Of a stretch of 5,200 nucleotides of DNA, positions 1 through 5,200 are shown in pieces. Source of the DNA: Deltaproteobacteria bacterium (lineage in GTDB: Bacteria; Desulfobacterota; Desulfobulbia; Desulfobulbales; Desulfocapsaceae); contig JAJYAX010000145.1 of the NCBI GenBank assembly GCA_021779275.1, forward strand, positions 1 through 5,200, read 5' to 3'. Both the position numbers and the translations under genes were made by a program. Numbering within the stretch: the stretch's first letter is position 1; each line of letters starts with the position of its first letter. Below the pieces are notes generated by a model. It made no database searches and was not told the origin of the DNA. It worked only from the letters and a program-made list of their open reading frames with translations.

Positions 1-1
1 G

Positions 2-1201
2 CAACTCGATCATATTGTCCGGCGGGCGGCCCTGTCCAGGCATGATGTCATCCGGTTCTCGGGCGCATCATGGGGGGTCTTTACCTTTACCGACAGGTAT
101 CTGCTTGTCGCCGTCCCGGTCGCAGGCGCGGCAACCTCGTCCGCAGGCCTGGGGATGATGATAGAACTTCAACCCATTTATCGTATAATCAAAGGCAAGA
201 AGGAGATTATCTTCTGGTATATGCTGGTCAATGTCCTTTTTCTCACCATTATCGGCTTTTTTCGTCTGCATCGCAGTATCGTCCGGCCACTTGAACGGCT
301 GGTTAAGATATCGGAGACCTATAGCGGAGAAAGAGGGCAGGTCTTTTTTCCGGAGAGCAAAGGCGGTGAGTTTGGTCAACTCGCTCTGGCATTGAACAGC
401 CTTATCTTTCGTGTTGAAGAGGATCGGAAAAAGCTTCAGGGGACGGTCGATTCTCTGGAGATTGCCAATGAGCAGCTGATCATGAACCGCAATGAGATGA
501 TACGCACCGAAAAGTTTGCGGCCATCGGCAGATTATCGGCGGGACTTGCCCATGAAATAGGCAATCCGATTAGTATCGTCCAGGGCTATCTTGAACTTCT
601 CCGGCAGTCCGATATTCTTGAAGAAGAGAGACGTCAGTTCTCTTCCCGCGCCATCGCCGAGCTTGAAAGGATAAGCCGCCTGATTCACCAGCTTCTTGAC
701 TTTTCCAGGTCTTTTACAGGAAAGCTGGAGCCGGTCGATATCAAAGCCCTGCTGGATAACCTGATCGAGATGGTTTCCGCACGCCAGGAAGTATCCTCTA
801 TTTCATTTGTTAAGAGATATATGATACAAAGAGATGTGGTCGCAAATCCCGATGGGCTCAAACAGGTTATTCTCAACTGCCTGTTGAATGCGACAGATGC
901 CGTTCAGGAAAAAGGCACTCAGGATTTGGCCGAAATTATTGTCACCTGTCGCGAAGAGAGGTCGAAGGAGGATGATCCTGTGGTTCACATAACCGTCATG
1001 GACAACGGCGGAGGCATCAAAAAAGAAGATATGGAGAAGATCTTTGATCCGTTTTTTACCACCAAAGAACCGGGCCGTGGCACCGGGCTTGGTCTTTCGG
1101 TATCCTATTCAATCATAGAGGCTGCCGGCGGCAGGATATGGGTGGAGAGTGAGGAGGGGGTCGGGACAACCGTGAATATTGAATTGCCGGAAAATGCATG
1201 A
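2..1201 (+). CDS. Membrane sensor histidine kinase (5' partial), partner of the downstream NtrC-type regulator
   Basis: The reading frame is open from the left edge, so the true start is upstream of the window and the ATG at 155 is an internal methionine. 399 residues are visible. The first ~65 look like the end of an extracytoplasmic sensor domain (LLVAVPVAG). A transmembrane helix follows at about 206-262 ([19 protein letters not shown]), then a HAMP linker beginning RPLERL, then a charged probable coiled coil (~416-510). The dimerisation/phosphoacceptor helix carries LAHEIGNP, with the phosphorylated His at 551-553. The ATPase domain shows the N box (LLNATDAV, Asn at 887), DNGGGI at 1001, DPFFTTK and GTGLGL. 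All catalytic motifs are intact, so it should be an active autokinase at the inner membrane. It overlaps the regulator gene by 4 bp (ATGA), implying translational coupling. The ligand cannot be told, because most of the sensor domain is missing. By position it could be called PilS-like, but its HAMP layout differs from the multi-TM Pseudomonas PilS. Confidence 0.95.
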   Translation, partial: QLDHIVRRAALSRHDVIRFSGASWGVFTFTDRYLLVAVPVAGAATSSAGLGMMIELQPIYRIIKGKKEIIFWYMLVNVLFLTIIGFFRLHRSIVRPLERLVKISETYSGERGQVFFPESKGGEFGQLALALNSLIFRVEEDRKKLQGTVDSLEIANEQLIMNRNEMIRTEKFAAIGRLSAGLAHEIGNPISIVQGYLELLRQSDILEEERRQFSSRAIAELERISRLIHQLLDFSRSFTGKLEPVDIKALLDNLIEMVSARQEVSSISFVKRYMIQRDVVANPDGLKQVILNCLLNATDAVQEKGTQDLAEIIVTCREERSKEDDPVVHITVMDNGGGIKKEDMEKIFDPFFTTKEPGRGTGLGLSVSYSIIEAAGGRIWVESEEGVGTTVNIELPENA

Positions 1202-2580
1202 AGCCAGATAAACACCTTCTCATCATCGATGACGAAGAAAATATGCGGCATATGCTGAAGGCCCTTGTCGGTCGTGCCGGGTATGCTGTGGAGACGGCAG
1301 CCAACGGAGAAGAGGGCCTGGCCTTGGTATGGGAGAGGTCCTTTGATTTTATCCTCTGCGATGTTCGGATGCCGGGGATGGATGGGCTGGCTTTTTTAAA
1401 GGCGGCGGGTGAATTTCTGGCGGAGTCGACCGTGATTATGATGTCCGCCTACGGGAATGTGGATATGGCCCTGGAGGCCATGAAGGCCGGAGCCTACGAT
1501 TTTATATCCAAACCCTTCAAGGCGGATGAGGTCCTCCTTGCTCTGAAAAAAGCCGAGGAAAGAGAGGGCCTGCGGCAGGAAAACCGTCAGCTTAAGGAAC
1601 AGATCCGGGAGATCAGGGAAAATGACGGATTCGGTGCTATGGTCGCTCGAAGCAAGAGCATGCACGACATGTTCGGACTGGCAAGAAAGGTCGCCCCGTT
1701 TACCACCACCGTCCTGATCACCGGAGAATCCGGCACCGGCAAAGAGCTTGTTGCCAGAGGTATTTATGCGGCATCACAGAGGGCCAAAAGGCCGTTCCTG
1801 GCCATCAATTGCGGGGGGATCCCCGAAAACCTGCTGGAGAGTGAGTTTTTCGGCTATATCAAAGGAGCCTTTACCGGAGCGGACAGGACCCATAAAGGCA
1901 TCTTTGCCGAGGCCGACGGGGGAACACTCTTCCTCGATGAGATAGGTGAATTACCCCTGGGGATGCAGGTTAAGCTTCTCCGGGTCCTGCAGGAAGGAGA
2001 GATCCGGCCTGTCGGCGCCAGCAGGGTTGAAAAGGTTGATGTCCGTATCCTGGCAGCTACCGCCAGAAACCTGGAGGATGAGGTGCGGGGCGGGAGGTTT
2101 AGGGAGGATCTCTACTACCGTCTCAATGTCATGGCGATTCATCTTCCGCCGCTGAGGGAACGATCCGATGATATCCCGCCGCTCTGCGCCCAATTTATAA
2201 AAAAATTTACTGCCATGCTGGGTGGCGCAGCTCCGTCCATCACGCCGGAAGCGATGGAGAAATTCTTGACCTATACCTGGCCCGGTAATGTCCGGGAATT
2301 GGAGAATGTCATCCAAAGAGGGGTGGTGATGGCCGAAAACGGCAGCCTCGGCCTGGAACAGCTGCCGTCGTATCTGATCGGAGACGTTTCGAAGGGAAGT
2401 ATTTATCACTATTTTGCCGGTTTTTCCCTGAAAAAGGCGCAGAAGATCATAGAGAAGGAAATGATAACCAAGGTCTTGAAACAGACCGGTGGTAACAAAA
2501 TGCAGGCCTCTCGCTTACTGGAGATCAGTTATCCTTCTTTGTTGAGCAAGATTAAAGAAATAGAGGAAGATGGTGGATAG
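1198..2580 (+). CDS. Sigma-54-dependent response regulator, NtrC family
   Basis: This is a complete 460-residue activator with the three expected domains. The receiver domain (1-~120) has the acidic pair Asp11/Asp12, phosphoacceptor Asp55 in CDVRMPGMDG, Ser83 and Lys105 (KPF). The AAA+ domain (~145-385) has Walker A GESGTGKE (Lys182), an intact GAFTGA sigma-54 contact loop (223-228), Walker B GTLFLDE (Asp247/Glu248), the arginine-finger region RFREDLYYR (300-308) and sensor II PGNVRELEN (362-370). The C-terminus is a Fis-type helix-turn-helix (GGNKMQASRLLEISYPSLL). By family knowledge, phosphorylation drives assembly of an ATPase that remodels sigma-54 RNA polymerase from an upstream enhancer. 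The ATG overlaps the kinase stop, and only a short GGA (1189-1191) precedes it, so translation probably depends on coupling. The pseudopilin operon and a sigma-54-like promoter lie immediately downstream, making a PilR-like role likely. That role is inferred from context, not from orthology. Confidence 0.96.
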   Translation: MKPDKHLLIIDDEENMRHMLKALVGRAGYAVETAANGEEGLALVWERSFDFILCDVRMPGMDGLAFLKAAGEFLAESTVIMMSAYGNVDMALEAMKAGAYDFISKPFKADEVLLALKKAEEREGLRQENRQLKEQIREIRENDGFGAMVARSKSMHDMFGLARKVAPFTTTVLITGESGTGKELVARGIYAASQRAKRPFLAINCGGIPENLLESEFFGYIKGAFTGADRTHKGIFAEADGGTLFLDEIGELPLGMQVKLLRVLQEGEIRPVGASRVEKVDVRILAATARNLEDEVRGGRFREDLYYRLNVMAIHLPPLRERSDDIPPLCAQFIKKFTAMLGGAAPSITPEAMEKFLTYTWPGNVRELENVIQRGVVMAENGSLGLEQLPSYLIGDVSKGSIYHYFAGFSLKKAQKIIEKEMITKVLKQTGGNKMQASRLLEISYPSLLSKIKEIEEDGG

Positions 2581-2707
2581 GTTGTTAATTATTTTAATAG
2601 GTGGAAAAGTATTTATTATGCCATCCAGGGAAATGTATGAGGTCTCTAAAGGGATAGTTTGTATTTTTGTCGTTAATTTGATATGTTGTGTTTTAATGGT
2701 GAAAAGT
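2581..2707 (+). repeat. Imperfect duplicated AT-rich block, candidate activator-binding sites
   Basis: Two sub-motifs occur twice. GTTGTTAATT (2581-2590) recurs as GTCGTTAATT (2669-2678). TTTTAATAGGTGGAAAAGT (2592-2610) recurs as TTTTAATGGTGAAAAGT (2691-2707), with small gaps. The two sub-motifs are 1 bp apart in the first copy and 12 bp apart in the second, a difference close to one DNA helical turn. The first copy starts directly after the regulator stop codon and lies about 130-160 bp upstream of the predicted transcription start, a usual distance for sigma-54 enhancers. The stretch 2581-2700 is only about 29% GC, so chance similarity is a real possibility. No clear dyad symmetry was seen within either copy. 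Confidence 0.35.
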
Positions 2708-2713
2708 TGCTGG

Positions 2714-2730
2714 TTGGAGTGGGAATTGCA
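2714..2730 (+). promoter_or_regulatory. Sigma-54 (-24/-12) promoter for the minor-pilin operon
   Basis: The sequence TTGGAGTGGGAATTGCA has the hallmark GG (2716-2717), exactly ten bases, then GC (2728-2729). It also matches the flanking preferences YTGG for the -24 element and TTGCW for the -12 element; only the CACG part of the consensus is poorly matched (AGTG). Transcription would start near 2741, giving a leader of about 58 nt before the ATG at 2799. Its position directly behind a gene for a GAFTGA-containing activator and in front of the pseudopilin genes strongly supports the call. No good sigma-70 promoter was seen in the same gap. Confidence 0.75.
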
Positions 2731-2767
2731 AGCCGTTTGTAGATTCTCATACCTCGTGATATACCCT

Positions 2768-2785
2768 ACGTAAAGCACGTAAAGT
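2768..2785 (+). repeat. Tandem 9-bp direct repeat in the predicted leader
   Basis: ACGTAAAGC is followed immediately by ACGTAAAGT, so 8 of 9 positions match. The pair lies between the predicted transcription start (~2741) and the ATG at 2799, ending 13 bases before that ATG. No recognised element matches it. It could be a protein-binding site on DNA or leader RNA, or a slippage product. Confidence 0.5.
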
Positions 2786-2798
2786 CTATGGTTCTTTT

Positions 2799-3383
2799 AT
2801 GCTGACGAAACGAAAAAAACAAGCGGGGCGCGGTCTTCACCGGCAACAGGGCTTCAGTCTGATGGAGTTGTGTGTTGCCGTTGCAATTGCGGCGATAATT
2901 GCCGCAATTGCCATTCCGGCACTCCTAGGTGCCCGGGAACGCTATCGATTACGGGCCTCGGCCACGGATGTGTTGTCGGTGATAAAACGAGCGCAGACAG
3001 AGGCTGTCAGGAGAGGAGCTAAGGTAAAATTATTATTTAACGCAGTGAATGGAACTTGTACAGTTTTTGTTGATGATGGATCTGGAGGAGGGGTTGCAGG
3101 TGATTCAATACCGAACGGCACTGAGACTGTGTCAGTTTCTACACTACAACCAGGCAACTCTTTGCTGAACATAACCTTTCCACCTACTAACATCTCGGAA
3201 TTTAACAGTGGAGGAATGCCGGTAAACGTATGTCCGACCTTACAAGGGCCTCCACCTGTTCCGACTTGTTTTGTTAATATAGTCAGGCCAGCTAATTTGG
3301 TTTTACAATATAGAGTATCATTAAATATTACGGGACATACAATTCTTCAGGTCAGTGAAGATAGCGGCGCAACATGGAATTGA
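2799..3383 (+). CDS. fimT: GspH/FimT-type prepilin (minor pseudopilin)
   Basis: This 194-residue protein has a class III prepilin signal: an 18-residue, strongly basic leader, then QQG|FSLME with cleavage expected after Gly18 and the conserved Glu5 of the mature protein at Glu23. The hydrophobic helix (about 24-42, VAIAAIIAAIAIPALL) forms the pilin stalk. The head has the GspH/FimT look: an RASATDVLSVIKRAQTEAVRRG helix region in shorter form (TDVLSVIKRAQTEAV), then VFVDDGSGGG and a late FNSGGMP. Cys87, Cys145 and Cys157 are in the head; the last two flank a proline-rich loop (PPPVP) and may form a disulfide. The family is cleaved and N-methylated by PilD and acts in the priming/tip complex of type IV pili. 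It is the first gene of the fimT-pilW-pilV-pilX run and corresponds by position to FimU of Pseudomonas. The ATG at 2799 is the only in-frame start after the stop at 2757, yet no Shine-Dalgarno precedes it. The C-terminal two-thirds is clearly AT-richer than the start. Confidence 0.9.
   Translation: MLTKRKKQAGRGLHRQQGFSLMELCVAVAIAAIIAAIAIPALLGARERYRLRASATDVLSVIKRAQTEAVRRGAKVKLLFNAVNGTCTVFVDDGSGGGVAGDSIPNGTETVSVSTLQPGNSLLNITFPPTNISEFNSGGMPVNVCPTLQGPPPVPTCFVNIVRPANLVLQYRVSLNITGHTILQVSEDSGATWN
2883..2911 (+). other. Strong inverted repeat (RNA hairpin) inside the start of the fimT-like gene
   Basis: The arms GCAATTGCGGC (2883-2893) and GCCGCAATTGC (2901-2911) are perfect 11-bp reverse complements separated by GATAATT. 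In RNA a G-U and an A-U pair could extend the stem to 13 bp with a UAA triloop. It lies about 85 nt after the start codon and encodes the alanine/isoleucine-rich membrane helix (residues 29-38). No T-run follows, so it does not look like an intrinsic terminator. It may simply reflect the near-palindromic peptide AIAAIIAAIA, although matching over synonymous positions is noticeable. Confidence 0.6.
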
Positions 3384-3449
3384 TGCGATTTAACCTGGGT
3401 GTTTATAAATTGGATAAATAATTACCCAATCATCTAGCGGGAACGATTT
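3384..3449 (+). promoter_or_regulatory. Short AT-rich gap with the pilW ribosome-binding site
   Basis: This 66-bp gap separates fimT and pilW. A Shine-Dalgarno-like GGGA (3439-3442) lies 7 bases before the pilW ATG. A weak split dyad is also present: TGGGT (3396-3400) with ACCCA (3424-3428) around TTTAT (3402-3406) and ATAAA (3414-3418), with unequal internal loops. It lacks a GC-rich stem and a T-tract, so it is not called a terminator. The genes on both sides are probably co-transcribed. Confidence 0.55.
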
Positions 3450-4130
3450 ATGATCAAAGGTAATAGTCAGTCAGGTTTTACACTTATCGAACTGTTGATT
3501 TCCATGGCCATTGCCGGGGTGCTGCTGTCGCTGATGGTCCTAGCCTTTACCGCCCAGAGCCGCAGCTATAATACCCAGCAGGATATCAGTGTGCTGCAGG
3601 AAGATATGAAGTCGGCCTTGCAGCTGATGAGCCGGGATATCCGCATGGCGGGGTATGATCCAACGAACGCGGGAAGTTTTGGGGTTCTGACACCAACAAG
3701 TCCGTTGACATTGGCGACGGTTTTTACTGCAACTGAAGACCTCAACGGCAATGGAATAGTGGATGCTGGAGAAACAATCAAATATTACCTGAGCGGGGGC
3801 AGCCTTGTCAGGGATGCGAATGATGGTGGGGGCAAACAGCCTGTTATCGACAATGTAACTAACTTGGCCTTTGAATATTTGACGATGAAAAATAATGGGC
3901 CGTCCGCGGCTTGGACCCCGGGCTATACGCAGGTCCCTGCTGACCTGAAGGCCATCCGTGCTGTCAAGGTTTGTATGCAGGGACGGACCGCGCGCCAGAC
4001 CTCTTCGACAAAAGATGCCTCTGTTTATAGTCCACCTATCGCTGGTCTTGGCACTTGGGTCCCGGCTCTTGCAGGCAATTATCAATGGCGGACGATGTGT
4101 ATTGAAGTAGCGTGCAGGAATATACAATAG
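3450..4130 (+). CDS. pilW: PilW-like type IV pilus minor pilin
   Basis: This 226-residue prepilin has a 9-residue leader, QSG|FTLIE with cleavage after Gly9 and Glu14 as mature Glu5, and a hydrophobic helix to about residue 33. The helix-to-head junction LMSRDIRMAGYDP (59-71) is the most typical PilW signature. The head holds DLNGNGIVDAGE (97-108), which fits an EF-hand/dockerin-like calcium loop with ligands at loop positions 1, 3, 5, 9 and 12. Cys175, Cys217 and Cys222 may make a C-terminal disulfide. By family knowledge PilW is analogous to GspJ and joins the PilV/PilX/FimU complex that primes assembly and sits at the pilus tip. A GGGA at 7-base spacing supports the start. pilV follows after 10 bp with its ribosome site overlapping the pilW stop. 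The head is less GC-rich than the N-terminal part. The length is shorter than many PilW proteins, but the frame is intact. Confidence 0.9.
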   Translation: MIKGNSQSGFTLIELLISMAIAGVLLSLMVLAFTAQSRSYNTQQDISVLQEDMKSALQLMSRDIRMAGYDPTNAGSFGVLTPTSPLTLATVFTATEDLNGNGIVDAGETIKYYLSGGSLVRDANDGGGKQPVIDNVTNLAFEYLTMKNNGPSAAWTPGYTQVPADLKAIRAVKVCMQGRTARQTSSTKDASVYSPPIAGLGTWVPALAGNYQWRTMCIEVACRNIQ

Positions 4131-4133
4131 GAG
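4129..4133 (+). promoter_or_regulatory. Ribosome-binding site that decides the pilV start
   Basis: AGGAG overlaps the pilW stop codon (TAG, 4128-4130) and sits 7 bases before ATG 4141. This favours the ATG with its 16-residue leader over an in-frame TTG at 4174, which would give a 5-residue leader before the same Gly|Phe cleavage site. The overlap also suggests translational coupling of pilW and pilV. Confidence 0.75.
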
Positions 4134-4140
4134 TTCTGTT

Positions 4141-4644
4141 ATGGCCCCGGTGTTTTTTGAAAGACGAATTATATTGAAAGAGTCCGGTTTTACGCTGATT
4201 GAAGTGATGGTGGCTCTTGTTATTTTTCTTATTGCCATTATCGGCTGCTATTCCTTGCAAATATCTTCTTCCTTCTCAAATGCTCGCTCCTACAGTGTGG
4301 CGGCTGCTTCCACATGGGCGCAATTTATGGCCGAAGACCTTCTCGCCAGACAATATGCGAGTTATTATACAGATCCGCTCCTTGTGAATTCCAAAGGTTC
4401 CTCGAATGGTTTGACCAATATAAACGATTGTACCACGGGAAGTCCTGATGGTGTCCGGTATGTGCATGCTGACGGTTCAATAGACACAATCGCAGCTTCT
4501 TCAATATATACGACTTGTTGGAATATTGTTGACGACAGACCTATGAAACACATCAAACAGATCCATATTATTGTGATCAAAAATACCGGCCTGAATGCCG
4601 GGCAGTTGTATACGCAGGACTATTTTAAACTAGGACCCTTATGA
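4141..4644 (+). CDS. pilV: PilV-like type IV pilus minor pilin
   Basis: This 167-residue prepilin has a 16-residue leader, ESG|FTLIE with cleavage after Gly16 and mature Glu5 at Glu21, then the helix EVMVALVIFLIAIIGCYSLQ, which is very typical of PilV. The next segment (ASTWAQFMAEDLLARQY) matches the family's amphipathic helix feeding into the head. The head contains Cys97 (NDCTTG) and Cys126 (TTCWNIVDD), a likely disulfide pair, and ends with a KHIKQIHIIV strand resembling the family's K-x-I-x-V-x-V ending. By family knowledge PilV is analogous to GspI, pairs with GspJ/PilW-type subunits, and affects pilus initiation and adhesion. The leader is unusually hydrophobic (MAPVFF) for a prepilin, but AGGAG spacing supports the ATG; the TTG at 4174 is the alternative. 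It overlaps pilX by 4 bp. Confidence 0.88.
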   Translation: MAPVFFERRIILKESGFTLIEVMVALVIFLIAIIGCYSLQISSSFSNARSYSVAAASTWAQFMAEDLLARQYASYYTDPLLVNSKGSSNGLTNINDCTTGSPDGVRYVHADGSIDTIAASSIYTTCWNIVDDRPMKHIKQIHIIVIKNTGLNAGQLYTQDYFKLGPL

Positions 4645-5200
4645 GAGACATCATGGGCAATTTAGAAGAACGGAAAGATGGGGGCTTTGTACTTGTATGG
4701 GCATTGTTGCTCATGGTGGTGCTGCTTATTCTGGGGGTCTCGGGTATTGGTACATCAATTTTCGAGTCAGAGATGACGGCCAACGATGCCTTGCATAAGC
4801 AGTCTTTTTTTCAGTCTGACGGAGGAGCCAATGTCGCCGCAATGCTTATTGAGGAAAATGTCAGCTGTCCCGGTGGATTTTCTAACGCATTGATATTAAA
4901 CAACGTTAAGGTGAACAATCTCTCCTTGTATAAGAATTTGCAAACCACCGATACCGGTACTCAAATAGCAAATAATCGCATTGGCCTTTTACCAATACCT
5001 GCCGTGCCGGTTTCAGATACTCCTACGGGGAATGGACCATCATTTGCCGGTAATGGCGGTCGTGACGCCTACTACTTTTACAATACGGCTGATGCTACCG
5101 GTAATACGCTGCCACGTACCAATCTTAAAACATACGGGATAACCAAAGTGCTGCCCGGAGGGTCTATGCTTATGGCTGCCGGTTATGAAGGGAAGGGCAA
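4641..5200 (+). CDS. pilX: PilX-like type IV pilus minor pilin (3' partial)
   Basis: The frame is open from ATG 4641 to the right edge: 186 codons are visible with no stop. The start overlaps the pilV stop as ATGA, and AGGA (4632-4635) lies 5 bases upstream; a second ATG at 4653 is possible. The N-terminus is short and charged, then DGG|FVLVWALLLMVVLLILG, a hydrophobic helix like the PilX_N family. The mature position 5 would be Trp20, not Glu. This lack of Glu5 is a known trait of GspK-type tip subunits, which PilX resembles. After the helix comes the family's characteristic FESEMTANDALHKQ..FFQSDGGAN region, then an Asn/Gly/Thr-rich head with Cys76 (NVSCPGGF). In pilus tip models PilX caps the FimU-PilV-PilW complex and helps hold PilY1. 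Its C-terminus and any following pilY1 are outside the window. Confidence 0.85.
   Translation, partial: MRDIMGNLEERKDGGFVLVWALLLMVVLLILGVSGIGTSIFESEMTANDALHKQSFFQSDGGANVAAMLIEENVSCPGGFSNALILNNVKVNNLSLYKNLQTTDTGTQIANNRIGLLPIPAVPVSDTPTGNGPSFAGNGGRDAYYFYNTADATGNTLPRTNLKTYGITKVLPGGSMLMAAGYEGKG

Noticed and set aside
155..157. ATG at 155 as the kinase start
   Set aside because: The frame is open back to the left edge and encodes sensible sensor-domain residues, so this is an internal methionine.
1951..2409. 152-codon - strand open frame
   Set aside because: It is antisense to the conserved AAA+ and DNA-binding portions of the regulator, with no recognisable motif.
2698..2710. Second sigma-54-like element (GG at 2698-2699, GC at 2709-2710)
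   Set aside because: The spacer is 9 bases, not 10, which is known to damage sigma-54 promoters strongly. The element at 2714-2730 fits better.
2736..2763. Possible sigma-70 promoter (TTTGTA and GATATA)
   Set aside because: The -35 match is poor and the spacer is 16 bases. It is likely chance in AT-rich DNA, though not excluded.
2570..2773. 67-codon + strand frame encoding a hydrophobic small protein
   Set aside because: It starts inside the regulator gene with a Shine-Dalgarno only 2 bases from the ATG, runs through AT-rich sequence and would contain the sigma-54 promoter. The composition looks like non-coding DNA read by chance.
3396..3428. Split dyad as a terminator between fimT and pilW
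   Set aside because: The stems are only 5 bp each, unequal internal loops separate them, and there is no T-tract.
3540..4238. 232-codon - strand open frame
   Set aside because: It lies opposite pilW and pilV, whose products are clearly recognised. Its translation shows no family features and looks like an antisense shadow.
4586..4601. CCGGC/GCCGG hairpin near the end of pilV
   Set aside because: It has a 5-bp stem with no T-run, lies inside coding sequence, and pilX continues directly in overlap.

Overview
The window reads as a bacterial chromosome segment carrying a two-component regulatory pair followed by the start of a type IV pilus minor-pilin operon, all on the + strand. The organism is most likely a Gram-negative bacterium of the Desulfobacterota (old Deltaproteobacteria). 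This is inferred from protein style: a HEIGNP-type kinase H-box, an NtrC-family regulator ending in a SYPSLLSK-type Fis helix, and a PilX-like protein with an FFQSDGGA motif. Genes are moderately GC-rich and the promoter region is strongly AT-rich. No search was run, so the taxonomy is tentative.

Layout: (i) 2-1201, a membrane sensor histidine kinase whose N-terminus lies outside the window; (ii) 1198-2580, a complete sigma-54-dependent response regulator overlapping the kinase by 4 bp (ATGA); (iii) 2581-2798, an AT-rich non-coding region with a well-spaced sigma-54 (-24/-12) promoter at 2714-2730, an imperfect duplicated block that could hold activator sites, and a tandem 9-bp repeat in the predicted leader; (iv) 2799-3383, a GspH/FimT-type pseudopilin; (v) 3450-4130, a PilW-like minor pilin; (vi) 4141-4644, a PilV-like minor pilin; (vii) 4641-5200, a PilX-like minor pilin overlapping pilV by 4 bp and running off the right edge. 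A PilY1-type adhesin gene would be a natural next gene but is not visible.

How they fit together: the kinase would sense a signal through its extracytoplasmic region and phosphorylate the regulator on Asp55. The regulator keeps the GAFTGA loop needed to activate sigma-54 RNA polymerase, and the first sigma-54-like promoter downstream sits directly in front of the pseudopilin genes. The simplest reading is local, switch-like control of a pilus-tip/priming complex. The components belong to known families and I see no wholly new system. The points most worth a second look are the regulator-promoter pairing, the possible enhancer repeats, a strong 11-bp (extendable to 13-bp) hairpin just inside the fimT-like gene, the missing Shine-Dalgarno there, an EF-hand-like calcium loop in PilW, and the W-before-V gene order. 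I see no tRNA, rRNA, CRISPR array, insertion sequence or convincing intrinsic terminator.
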